DNA of 64,000 nucleotides from Thiothrix subterranea. GTDB lineage: Bacteria; Pseudomonadota; Gammaproteobacteria; Thiotrichales; Thiotrichaceae. The DNA is taken from positions 2,909,501 through 2,973,500 of the forward strand of contig NZ_CP053482.1 of NCBI RefSeq assembly GCF_016772315.1. Direction: 5' to 3'. The translations under genes and the position numbers were made by a program. The first letter of the stretch is position 1. Each line of letters opens with the position of its first letter. This document shows positions 26,211 to 34,338 of the stretch, piece by piece. The notes below the pieces were generated by a model. It did no database searches and had not been told where the DNA came from. It saw nothing but the letters and a program-made list of their open reading frames with translations.

Positions 26211-26968
26211 GGGCTATTTGGGTAATCGCGAGTACCGAGTTTCGCCGCATGTTTGTGTCGCCGTTGGCGTGGAGCATTTTGGCGGTGGTGCAATTTATTT
26301 TGGCGTGGATGTTTTTGCTGGGGGTGAATGAATACACCTTGCAAACGCAAGCAAATGCTGTGGGGGCAGAGGATATGGCAGGGATTAGTGAAGCGCTGAT
26401 TCCGTTTTTGTTTTCAACCGCCGCGTCGATTATGTTGGTGGTCACGCCGTTGATTACGATGCGCTTGTTTGCGGAAGAGCGCATGAATCAAACCTTGATT
26501 TTATTGACCTCTTCGCCGGTTTCCAATACGCAGATTGTGTTGGGTAAGTATTTGAGTATATTGGGGTTTGTCGTGCTGTTCGTCGCATTAGTGGCGTTGA
26601 TGCCGCTGTCGTTGGCAATTGCGACACCGTTGGATTGGGGGCAATTAGCCGCCGCCAGCTTAGGGTTGCTGTTGTTATTGGCAGCGTTTGCGGCAGCGGG
26701 TTTGTTTTTGTCGTCGTTAGCGCGGCAGCCGGTGATTGCTGCTGTGACGACGTTTGGGTTTTTGTTGCTGTTGGATGTGTTGTATCAGTCGGGGAATGCG
26801 CAAGGCTCGGCGAGTGAATTGTTCGTGTATTTGTCGGCATTCGGGCATTTTTTGTCGTTTGCAGGTGGTATGTTTAATAGCAGTGATCTGGTGTATTACG
26901 GGCTGTTTATTGCGGGATTTCTGATTTTGACCATCCGCAAACTCGATAATGATCGGTTACAGGGGTAA
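26207..26968 (+). CDS. ABC-2 type permease (GldF-like)
   Basis: Membrane subunit of 253 residues with about six hydrophobic segments, starting WVIASTEFRRMFVSPLAWSI as in GldF/NosY-type permeases. It has an amphipathic region RLFAEERMNQTLILLTSSPV that is conserved in ABC-2 permeases. It pairs with the upstream ATPase (4-base overlap) and is followed 6 bases later by the GldG-like gene. The product is expected in the inner membrane, and its substrate is unknown. Confidence 0.9.
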   Translation: MRAIWVIASTEFRRMFVSPLAWSILAVVQFILAWMFLLGVNEYTLQTQANAVGAEDMAGISEALIPFLFSTAASIMLVVTPLITMRLFAEERMNQTLILLTSSPVSNTQIVLGKYLSILGFVVLFVALVALMPLSLAIATPLDWGQLAAASLGLLLLLAAFAAAGLFLSSLARQPVIAAVTTFGFLLLLDVLYQSGNAQGSASELFVYLSAFGHFLSFAGGMFNSSDLVYYGLFIAGFLILTIRKLDNDRLQG

Positions 26969-26974
26969 GCAACA

Positions 26975-28375
26975 ATGAAAATGACTAAAACGTCCCACCG
27001 TTGGCTTGGGCTGCACAATGCTATTTTTTATCTGTTAGTGGTGTTGGTGATTGGGCTACTGGGTTTTTTGAGCCGCGAATTCACGTTTGTGGCGGATTGG
27101 ACGCAAAGTGGTCGCAATAGCCTGTCTGCGCCGACGCAAACCTTATTGAAAAATCTGGATCAGCCGTTGGCGTTTATTGCCTACATTCCCGATAACCCGA
27201 CCTTGCAGACGCAAGTGAAGGATTTGGTGGCGAAATATCAGCGGGTGAAGCCGGATACCACGCTGGAATTTGTGAACCCTGATCTTGACCCCGCACGGGC
27301 GCAGCAAGATGGGATTGAGCATTCCGGGCAGTTGGCGATTCATTTGGGGGAGCGCAGCGAGGTGATGGATTCTGCCAGTGAGCAAACCATTGGCAATGCG
27401 ATTCAGCGCATGAGTCGGGGCGGTGAGCGTTTGGTGGTGTTTTTGGAGGGGCATGGTGAACGCCAACCCTTATCGTCCGAGTCCACCGGCATGTCGCAAT
27501 TGGTGGCGCAATTGCAACGCAGCGGGTTTTTGGTGCAACCGCATAATCTGGTACGCACCCAGTCGATTCCACAGAATGCCAGTTTTGCGGTGATTGCAGC
27601 GCCGCAACAGGATTTCTTGCCCGGTGAAGTCGCGGTATTGAAAACCTATGTGGAACAAGGCGGTAATTTGTTGTGGTTGCAAGATCCCGGTGGTTTACGC
27701 GGGCTGCAAGCGTTGGAGGAATTGCTGGGTTTGCAAATTCACACCGGTACGGTGATTGATGCCAATGAAGATTTGCAAGCGATGTTGGGGATTAATCACC
27801 CTGCTGTCGTGCCAGTGGTGGATTATGGCAAAGCGGAGCTGGTGAGCAAATTAGCGGGCAAGCAAACCGTGTTTCCGTTTGCAACGCTGGTGGCGCGTGA
27901 CCCGCAAGCCGGTACGCAAGCGGGGGCGCTCGTGTGGCAAGCGGAGGAGTTTCTGTACACCTTGCCCGCGAGTTGGTTGGAAAGCAGTGGGGTATTGGAA
28001 GGCGCGGTGAAATTCGACGAGGGTAGCGATGATCAGCCAGGGCCAGTGCCGCTCGGCGTGAGTTTGGTACGGCAGTTGGAAACGGTCGCTGAGCGCAGCC
28101 GAAGCGAACAGCGGGTTGTCGTCATGGGCGATAGCGATTTCATGCTGAATAGCTTCATTGGGCAGGGGGCGAATTTGGATCTTGCCAGCAATATTTTCAA
28201 TTGGTTGAGTGCTGATGACAGTTTGCTGAAAGTGCCGGTGATTCGCGCCCCCGATACGCAATTGGAATTGAGTGAAACGGCGGGTGCGGTGTTGGGTACG
28301 TTCTTCCTGTTTGTCTTGCCGCTGGGCTTATTGGCGGCAGGGTTGTGGATTTGGTGGCGCAGACGGAGACGTTGA
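26975..28375 (+). CDS. GldG family auxiliary ABC transporter protein
   Basis: Membrane protein of 466 residues. It has an N-terminal anchor (NAIFYLLVVLVIGLLGFL), a large extracytoplasmic domain (ABC_transp_aux family: FIAYIPDNPTLQTQVKDLVA, VVFLEGHGERQP, GGNLLWLQDPGG, RVVVMGDSDFMLN) and a C-terminal anchor ending in basic residues. Its partner subunits are the GldA- and GldF-like proteins. Near residue 370 it contains TVAERSRSEQ, encoded by a sequence resembling a dispersed genomic repeat and probably an insertion. The stop lies 1 base before the next gene's start. Confidence 0.88.
   Translation: MKMTKTSHRWLGLHNAIFYLLVVLVIGLLGFLSREFTFVADWTQSGRNSLSAPTQTLLKNLDQPLAFIAYIPDNPTLQTQVKDLVAKYQRVKPDTTLEFVNPDLDPARAQQDGIEHSGQLAIHLGERSEVMDSASEQTIGNAIQRMSRGGERLVVFLEGHGERQPLSSESTGMSQLVAQLQRSGFLVQPHNLVRTQSIPQNASFAVIAAPQQDFLPGEVAVLKTYVEQGGNLLWLQDPGGLRGLQALEELLGLQIHTGTVIDANEDLQAMLGINHPAVVPVVDYGKAELVSKLAGKQTVFPFATLVARDPQAGTQAGALVWQAEEFLYTLPASWLESSGVLEGAVKFDEGSDDQPGPVPLGVSLVRQLETVAERSRSEQRVVVMGDSDFMLNSFIGQGANLDLASNIFNWLSADDSLLKVPVIRAPDTQLELSETAGAVLGTFFLFVLPLGLLAAGLWIWWRRRRR
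28084..28107. repeat. Candidate inserted repeat in gldG-like gene
   Basis: GGTCGCTGAGCGCAGCCGAAGCGA. From memory a near-identical short sequence is dispersed in many bacterial genomes. Here it is read in frame as VAERSRSE, between two conserved GldG segments. There is only one copy in the window, so the call rests on recognition. Confidence 0.5.
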
Positions 28376-28376
28376 G

Positions 28377-29180
28377 ATGAGTAATGTGACACAAACGCGG
28401 CGCTGGGTGTTGAACCTTGCGTTGTTGGTGCTGGTGGGAGGCTTGGGGGCGTTAGCATGGTGGCAAATGCAGCAACCGGCTGCCCAGCCCGACACTTTAT
28501 TGCGCCTGACGCGGGGGGATATTACCCGCGTGACGATTACCCGCGAATTGGGGAGTGCCACGCCGGAAGTGATTCGGCTGGAACGCGCCGGGGAGCGTTG
28601 GCGAATGCTTGAGCCAAAACAGGTTGATGCTAACGCTACCCGCATCAGCCAATTGTTTACGCTACTGGATGAAACCGTGACCGCCAGTTATGACGCGGCA
28701 GGCAAAGACCTCAAGCAATACGGGCTTGAACCGGGCAGTGCCAGTCTCGCTTTCAATGCTGAAACCGTGATATTTGGGGCGGAAAATCCCATTTCCCGCA
28801 AGCGTTACCTGTTGCATGACGGCAAGGTCAAATTGGTGTCGGAAGCGGTATTTGGTTTGCTGACGGGGGAGGCGACAACCTTGGTGGCAAATAAACTGGT
28901 GCCGGAAGGACGCACGGTGAAAGCGGTGTCGTTACCCGCTGGTTTCAATGCCAGTGCAGCGGGCTTGCTGCAAAAATGGCAATCCGCCGATGCGTTGCGG
29001 GTTGAGGCGTATGCGAGCGAAGCGAGTCAGGGCAAGGTTGTGCTGACTTTGGATGATGGTAATAAGTTGACACTGGATTTATTGTCAGATGAAGGCGAAC
29101 TTATTTTGGCTAATATTGTCTCAGGTATACGTTACGTATGTGCCGAGACACAGCGCAAGGCTTTACTACCCCTAAAATAG
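28377..29180 (+). CDS. DUF4340 domain protein of the gld operon
   Basis: Membrane-anchored protein of 267 residues with one N-terminal hydrophobic segment (WVLNLALLVLVGGLGALAWW). An extracytoplasmic domain follows with DTLLRLTRGDITRVTI, ERWRMLEP, ISQLFTLLDETV and YDAAGKDLKQYGL, matching the DUF4340 family typically encoded after gldG. It presumably works with the exporter; its molecular role is unknown. The ATG at 28377 is chosen because the longer frame overlaps gldG. The 3' end overlaps the convergent ATP-grasp gene by 49 bases. Confidence 0.85.
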   Translation: MSNVTQTRRWVLNLALLVLVGGLGALAWWQMQQPAAQPDTLLRLTRGDITRVTITRELGSATPEVIRLERAGERWRMLEPKQVDANATRISQLFTLLDETVTASYDAAGKDLKQYGLEPGSASLAFNAETVIFGAENPISRKRYLLHDGKVKLVSEAVFGLLTGEATTLVANKLVPEGRTVKAVSLPAGFNASAAGLLQKWQSADALRVEAYASEASQGKVVLTLDDGNKLTLDLLSDEGELILANIVSGIRYVCAETQRKALLPLK

Positions 29181-30034
29181 CCTGCTGCAAATACCCGTGC
29201 AAATCGCTCGGCGGATGCCGCATCCATATTGAAATACAGCGACGGCTCGATCAGTTCTAATTCCATCAGCGCAAAGCCGTTGTCGGTGCGTACCCAATCA
29301 ACACGGGCGTAGAGCGTCGGTTCGGGGATAGCCGCCAGTGCCGCGCGGCTCAGTTCCAGCAATATCGCTTCCGGTTCAACGCTTTGCAATTGCCCACCGT
29401 GTTCTTCCTGCACGCGAAAATCGCCGGATTTGGGGGTTTTTAGAATCGTGTGGCTGTATTCATCCCCAAAAAAGAACAGCGAATACTCGCCTTCGGTGAC
29501 GATGACGGGGATGAACGGTTGCACCATGCAATCGCGTTCTTGGAACAGTGTTGCCAGCGTTTTGGCTTGCTGGGTGAGGGCGGTGGGTGTGAGGCGGAAG
29601 GTATCATCGGCACAGGCACTGATGACAGGTTTGATAATGATTTCCGGCGTCTGCCAGTGAGTGAAGAGGGGAGGTAAGGCTGCTACGTCCAAACCATGAA
29701 ACCATTCAGTCGGCACAATCGGAATGCCTTTGGCTTCTAGGTCGCGTAGGTAGATTTTGCTGAGATTCCAACGTACCACCTCCAGCGAATTGGCTAGATT
29801 GGCGCGGGAATTTTCAATGGTGGCGAGGACAGCGAGGAATTGCGCGGGATTATTCTGGTAATCCCAGCAGGAGCGGATAATAACAGCATCAAACTGATTC
29901 CAGTCAATGCTGTTATCACGCCAGTCTACCGTTTCCGCGTGCCAACCGTAGCGTTTTAGCGGAGCATGGAGAAGCGCGTCGTAGCAGACGAACTTCTCCA
30001 AACTTGCCATGCTCAGGAAGGCGCAACGTTTCAC
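29132..30034 (-). CDS. ATP-grasp fold ligase-like protein (RimK/GshB-type)
   Basis: The 300-residue protein has an ATP-grasp layout: an N-terminal pre-ATP-grasp domain (WRDNSIDWNQFDAVIIRSCW), an ATP-binding part (EIIIKPVISACADDTFR, CMVQPFIPVIVTEGEYSLFF) and C-terminal metal-binding residues (ARVDWVRTDNGFALMELELI, EPSLYF). Such enzymes join a carboxylate to an amine, but the substrate cannot be told from sequence. It stands alone between the gld operon and the helicase gene. It begins 10 bases after the helicase stop, in the same direction. Confidence 0.82.
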   Translation of the reverse strand: MKRCAFLSMASLEKFVCYDALLHAPLKRYGWHAETVDWRDNSIDWNQFDAVIIRSCWDYQNNPAQFLAVLATIENSRANLANSLEVVRWNLSKIYLRDLEAKGIPIVPTEWFHGLDVAALPPLFTHWQTPEIIIKPVISACADDTFRLTPTALTQQAKTLATLFQERDCMVQPFIPVIVTEGEYSLFFFGDEYSHTILKTPKSGDFRVQEEHGGQLQSVEPEAILLELSRAALAAIPEPTLYARVDWVRTDNGFALMELELIEPSLYFNMDAASAERFARVFAAGYFRGSKALRCVSAHT

Positions 30035-30043
30035 GGCAATGAC

Positions 30044-32089
30044 TTAAGCGGCAGGCGGTGGACGCTTGGGTTTACCTTTGTCCTTGTCTGGCGCGGCTTT
30101 TTTGACGGCAGGCTTGCGTGCTGGGGGTTTGTCACCACCGAACTTGGGCTTGTCGTCAGCAAAGCGCGGCTTGTCCGCACTGAACTTGGGTTTTTCGTCG
30201 GCAAAGCGCGGCTTGTCACCGCCTGCAAACGGGGCGCGTTCCTTTTCAGTGCGCGGGCGACGATCGGGGCGATCACCGCCACGACCTGCACCACCGTCAC
30301 GGCGCGGCGGTGGGCCATCGCGACGTTGTGGCGGGCGACGATCATCGCCACCACGGTCACGGCGTTGACCGCCACCACTGGGTTTGTTGGGGGAATAATC
30401 CGCTGCTGCTTCACCCGCTGGTTCGATATTCAACATTTGCCCAGCAACCCGTGCAGTACGCAATTCGTGCAAAATGTCTTTCGGCATTCCTGCTGGCAAA
30501 TCGACCAAGCTGCAATCGTCTTGAATTTCGATATAACCGATGTAGCGGCTGTCTAAGCCTGCTTCATTCGCAATCGCACCGACGATATTGCCCGGTTTGA
30601 CGCCGTGCGAACGCCCAACCGCAATGCGGAAACGTTCCATTGGAATGGTGTCGTCGTCGCTGCTGAACGCGGAGTTGGCAGCGTTGGATTTGCGCTTACC
30701 GGGGCGTTGTTCTTGCTCACGTTCACGCGCCGCATTTGGGTTGAAAGCCGGGTGATTTTTGCGCTCTTCCAGCAACAAGGGCGAATCGCCTTGCAGCATT
30801 TTGGCAAGTGCCGCCGCAATTTCGAGTGCGGGAACATTGTGTTCGCGCTCGTAACCTTCCAGCAATTGCGAGAAGAAATCCAAGCCTTCTTCTGCCAGCG
30901 TGTCGGTGATGCGTTGGCTGAATTGTGCGATCCGCATATTGTTGATGACATCAGTGGAAGGCAATTCCATCAGATCAATCGGTTTGCGGGTGGCGCGTTC
31001 GATGTTACGCAGCAAGTGACGTTCACGCGGTGATACGAACAAAATCGCTTCGCCGCTACGCCCGGCACGCCCGGTACGCCCGATGCGGTGGACGTAGGAT
31101 TCGGTGTCGGTGGGAATGTCGTAGTTGATGACGTGGCTGATGCGTTCCACATCCAAGCCGCGTGCGGCGACGTCGGTAGCGACGAGGATGTCGATTTTGC
31201 CTTTCTTCAACTGGTCGATGGTGCGTTCGCGCACGTTTTGCGCAATGTCACCGTTGAGGGCAACCGCGTTGTAACCGCGTGCTTGCAGTTTGTCCGCCAG
31301 TTCCACGGTTTCATTTTTGGTGCGCACGAACAGAATAACGGCATCAAACGGTTCCGCTTCGAGGATGCGGGTCAGTGCGTCGAGCTTGTGCAAGCCGCTG
31401 ACCAACCAGTAACGCTGACGGATGGTGTCGGCGGTGGTGGTTTTGACCTTGATTTTGACTTCGGCAGGGTCGGTCAAATAGCTTTGCGCAATGCGGTGAA
31501 TTGCGGGGGGCATGGTCGCGGAGAACAGCGCGATTTGGCGTTGTGGCGGGGTTTGCTCCATGATCCATTCGATGTCATCGACGAAGCCCATGCGCAACAT
31601 TTCGTCAGCTTCATCCAGCACCAGTGCTTGCAAGCCGTCGAGTTTGAGTGAACCACGGCGCAGGTGATCCATGACGCGACCCGGTGTGCCGACCACGACT
31701 TGTACGCCGCGTTCCAGTTGGCGGAATTGCGTGCGGTAATCTTGCCCGCCGTAAATCGGCATGACGTGGAAGCCGGGGAGTTTGCCCGCGTATTTCTGAA
31801 ACGCTTCGGCAACTTGAATCGCCAGTTCGCGGGTCGGCGCGAGGACGAGAATTTGTGGCCCGGTCTTGCTCATGTCCAATCGTGAGAGCAGGGGTAGGGC
31901 GAATGCAGCAGTTTTACCTGTGCCGGTTTGCGCTTGTCCGAGGACATCGCGACCTGCCAGCAGGTAAGGGATGGTTTCAGCTTGAATGGCTGACGGGGTT
32001 TCATAGCCGAGGTCTAGGACGGCTTGCAGCACGGGGGCGGCAAGGCCGAATTCGGCGAACGTGGGAGGTGTGTTTGTTTCTGGGGACAT
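30044..32089 (-). CDS. deaD: DEAD-box ATP-dependent RNA helicase DeaD/CsdA
   Basis: Cold-shock-type RNA helicase that aids ribosome assembly and mRNA decay. The 681 residues contain all helicase motifs (AQTGTGKTAA, PTRELA, VLDEADEML, SAT, ARGLDVERI, HRIGRTGRAG). A C-terminal DbpA-type RNA-recognition domain follows (FRIAVGRSHGVKPGNIVGAI). The tail of about 110 residues is disordered and basic, rich in RDGG, PRR and imperfect DKPRFADEKPKF-type repeats. The N-terminus begins TPPTFAEFGLAAPVLQAV (Q motif region). A strong hairpin precedes the gene. Confidence 0.95.
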   Translation of the reverse strand: MSPETNTPPTFAEFGLAAPVLQAVLDLGYETPSAIQAETIPYLLAGRDVLGQAQTGTGKTAAFALPLLSRLDMSKTGPQILVLAPTRELAIQVAEAFQKYAGKLPGFHVMPIYGGQDYRTQFRQLERGVQVVVGTPGRVMDHLRRGSLKLDGLQALVLDEADEMLRMGFVDDIEWIMEQTPPQRQIALFSATMPPAIHRIAQSYLTDPAEVKIKVKTTTADTIRQRYWLVSGLHKLDALTRILEAEPFDAVILFVRTKNETVELADKLQARGYNAVALNGDIAQNVRERTIDQLKKGKIDILVATDVAARGLDVERISHVINYDIPTDTESYVHRIGRTGRAGRSGEAILFVSPRERHLLRNIERATRKPIDLMELPSTDVINNMRIAQFSQRITDTLAEEGLDFFSQLLEGYEREHNVPALEIAAALAKMLQGDSPLLLEERKNHPAFNPNAAREREQEQRPGKRKSNAANSAFSSDDDTIPMERFRIAVGRSHGVKPGNIVGAIANEAGLDSRYIGYIEIQDDCSLVDLPAGMPKDILHELRTARVAGQMLNIEPAGEAAADYSPNKPSGGGQRRDRGGDDRRPPQRRDGPPPRRDGGAGRGGDRPDRRPRTEKERAPFAGGDKPRFADEKPKFSADKPRFADDKPKFGGDKPPARKPAVKKAAPDKDKGKPKRPPPAA

Positions 32090-32103
32090 GGGGCTTCAGA
32101 GTG

Positions 32104-32139
32104 AGGAGGAAACCGGGCATTATGCGCTAGTTTCCTCCT
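32104..32139 (-). terminator. Hairpin between the lipase and helicase genes
   Basis: A perfect 10-bp inverted repeat (aggaggaaac / gtttcctcct) with a 16-base loop, without a T-tract. It lies 15 bases after the lipase stop and 15 before the helicase ATG. It could end the lipase transcript or form a 5' leader structure for the cold-shock helicase. One arm contains AGGAGG, so folding could also hide a ribosome-binding sequence. Confidence 0.5.
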
Positions 32140-32154
32140 AAGATAAATGCCTTT

Positions 32155-33402
32155 CTATAAGTCCCGTGCAAAGCCACCGAAGTATTGCAACATGGTTTGC
32201 GCGTAGGGCTTGATGCAGTTGGTGTGGTCAGACGGTGCTGCGACACATTCCGTTAGATCAAGGTCGGGCGTGCCTTTTGCCCGCATTCCTTCCAAGGCGC
32301 GGGTGGCATTGCCAAACGGTACCGTTGTGTCGTCGCGTCCATGCGTCAAGCGGGTCGGGGTTTTGGCTTGCCATTCGTAGACGCTATTGCGGTAGAGCGT
32401 GTCATAATCATCTGCCATCCAGTCGAGCAGGAAGGTTTTGTCAAACTCAGCGTCACTGTTTTCAGGGATGAGAAAATACAGCAGCGTATCGACCAGCAGT
32501 TCATCAAATTTACCGGGATATTTGGCGGCTGGAGCAGGGCGACCAAAACCCAGCGCGTTCCCTGCACTGGCAAGCAGCGCTTTTTTGCCAAGCAAATTGT
32601 CGAGTGTATAGCGCAAATCATAGGGGCCTGCACCGGCAACGCTGGCAGTAATCGGTGTACCGGCTGCTTCTAGCGTCTGTTGCGCCGCGAGAGTGACATA
32701 GCCGCCTTCAGAATAACCCGTGAGAAACAGTTGTTCATTCAGCGGAAGCCGTTGTTCTGCCAGCCATTGCCGTGAGGCCGTGATAAAGTCGATGACGGCA
32801 TTGGCTGACGGATCGCGTTGCAAATACGGGTGAGGGGTGTCGGAAGATGCGCCATAGCCGACATAATCCGCTGCAACGACGATGTATCCTAGCGACGCTA
32901 GAATATTCACGGGGGATTTCGCATCCGTATCATTACTGGGCGCGTCACGGTCGTAAAAAATTGTACCGTGTTGGAAACTGAGTAGGGGACTTTTTACGCC
33001 TGCGGGTTTTTGCGGTACAGCAACAATGCCGGATGCGGTAATGAGATTGCCTGCTTTATCCGGTGTTAGGTAAGTCAGGCGGTATTGTTGGACGGCGTAG
33101 AGCGGGATGACTTCGGGGGTTCTATCCGCTGCTTCACGGATGGCTTGTGTGCTGTCGGTAATGCTATTGGTTTTGCGTAACTCACCGTCGTCCAGCAAAG
33201 CACCACGTGCGTTGGTAATGCGTGGGGGAATGGGGGCGGCAACGGGCGCAATTATTAGGGGTTGGTCACTCGCATTATCAGAGAGATTAGCCGGTCCCGC
33301 TGTGGTGGAATTACTCCCGCCACCACACGCGCTGATGAGTAAGCTGCTTATCAATAACACATAAGTATGTCGCAATAAGCCGCGATAGGGTGCTAAACGC
33401 AT
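32155..33402 (-). CDS. Secreted lipoprotein, alpha/beta hydrolase (secretory lipase family)
   Basis: Predicted lipoprotein esterase or lipase of 415 residues. It starts MRLAPYRGLLRHTYVLLISS and has a lipobox LISAC (Cys about residue 26), then a Ser/Gly-rich linker. The alpha/beta hydrolase domain has nucleophile motif GYSEGG, an Asp in GRDDTTVPFG and a His in PSDHTNC near the end, giving a full triad. It resembles LIP-type secretory lipases. GGAG lies 8 bases before the ATG at 33402; the longer TTG-initiated frame has no support. Substrate unknown. Confidence 0.85.
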   Translation of the reverse strand: MRLAPYRGLLRHTYVLLISSLLISACGGGSNSTTAGPANLSDNASDQPLIIAPVAAPIPPRITNARGALLDDGELRKTNSITDSTQAIREAADRTPEVIPLYAVQQYRLTYLTPDKAGNLITASGIVAVPQKPAGVKSPLLSFQHGTIFYDRDAPSNDTDAKSPVNILASLGYIVVAADYVGYGASSDTPHPYLQRDPSANAVIDFITASRQWLAEQRLPLNEQLFLTGYSEGGYVTLAAQQTLEAAGTPITASVAGAGPYDLRYTLDNLLGKKALLASAGNALGFGRPAPAAKYPGKFDELLVDTLLYFLIPENSDAEFDKTFLLDWMADDYDTLYRNSVYEWQAKTPTRLTHGRDDTTVPFGNATRALEGMRAKGTPDLDLTECVAAPSDHTNCIKPYAQTMLQYFGGFARDL

Positions 33403-33493
33403 GGGGAACACTCCAAATTTACCAATAGTAGACAAAAATATAGATTATCTGTCGAATAAGTAAAGTATTTGGTTCAAGTGTTCCCCGCCATCA

Positions 33494-34285
33494 TTACTCC
33501 TCGCCCAACCCTGACATGCCGAGGATATTCCACCCCCCATCCACATAAGTGATTTCACCCGTAATCCCCGATGCTAAATCAGAGCACAGGAAGGCCGCCG
33601 CATTGCCCACTTCTTCAATGGTCACGTTGCGGCGCAGTGGCGCGTATTTCTCGAAATGATCCAACATTTTGCGGAAACCGGCGATACCCGACGCAGCCAG
33701 TGTGCGAATAGGCCCTGCGGAAATCGCATTCACGCGAATCCCTTGTGGCCCCAAATCGGCTGCCATGAAACGCACACCCGCTTCCAAACTCGCTTTCGCC
33801 ATGCCCATGACGTTGTAATTCGGAATCGCCGCCACTGCCCCCAAATAGCTCAGTGCTAACATTGAGCCATTGCGCCCCGCCATCATCGGCTTCGCGTAAC
33901 GTGCCAATGCTAAAAAGCTGTACGCGCTAATGTCGTGGGCAATGCTTGAGCCGTCGCGGGTGGTGTTATCCACGATGCTGCCCGATAATTGCTCTTTGGG
34001 GGCGAACGCGATGGAATGCACCACAATATCCAAACCATCCCAATGGGTAGCCAATTGTTGGAAGGCGGCTTCAATGCTGGCATCTTCCGCCACTTCGCAG
34101 GGAATCACGATGCTCGAACCGAATTGCGCCGCGAATTTTTCCACGCGACCTTTTAATTTGTCATTTTGGTAGGTGAACGCCAGTTCCGCGCCTTCGCGGT
34201 GCATGGCTTGTGCAATGCCGTAGGCGATGGAACGGTCGCTGGCGACCCCGGTAATCAATGCGCGTTTGCCGGTCAGAAAACCCAT
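33494..34285 (-). CDS. fabI: Enoyl-ACP reductase FabI
   Basis: NADH-dependent enoyl-[acyl-carrier-protein] reductase, the last step of each fatty-acid elongation cycle. The 263 residues show the FabI-specific nucleotide motif [24 protein letters not shown] and the catalytic Tyr-(6)-Lys in [15 protein letters not shown]. The C-terminus has [11 protein letters not shown] and [13 protein letters not shown]. Length matches E. coli FabI (262). Divergent from the peptide-binding protein gene. No regulator site (FabR-type) is evident. Confidence 0.97.
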   Translation of the reverse strand: MGFLTGKRALITGVASDRSIAYGIAQAMHREGAELAFTYQNDKLKGRVEKFAAQFGSSIVIPCEVAEDASIEAAFQQLATHWDGLDIVVHSIAFAPKEQLSGSIVDNTTRDGSSIAHDISAYSFLALARYAKPMMAGRNGSMLALSYLGAVAAIPNYNVMGMAKASLEAGVRFMAADLGPQGIRVNAISAGPIRTLAASGIAGFRKMLDHFEKYAPLRRNVTIEEVGNAAAFLCSDLASGITGEITYVDGGWNILGMSGLGEE

Positions 34286-34338
34286 GTGAACTCCTGTTGC
34301 GTTAATGTTATGCTGTAATCCCCTGAATTATGCAGTAA

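Noticed and set aside
30066-30368. Plus-strand frame opposite the helicase tail
   Set aside because: Low-complexity complement of the RDGG/PRR-rich coding tail; no start signal and no independent support.
33403-33435. Longer N-terminus of the lipase from TTG
   Set aside because: It would push the lipoprotein signal 11 residues inward, whereas GGAG is placed correctly for the ATG at 33402.
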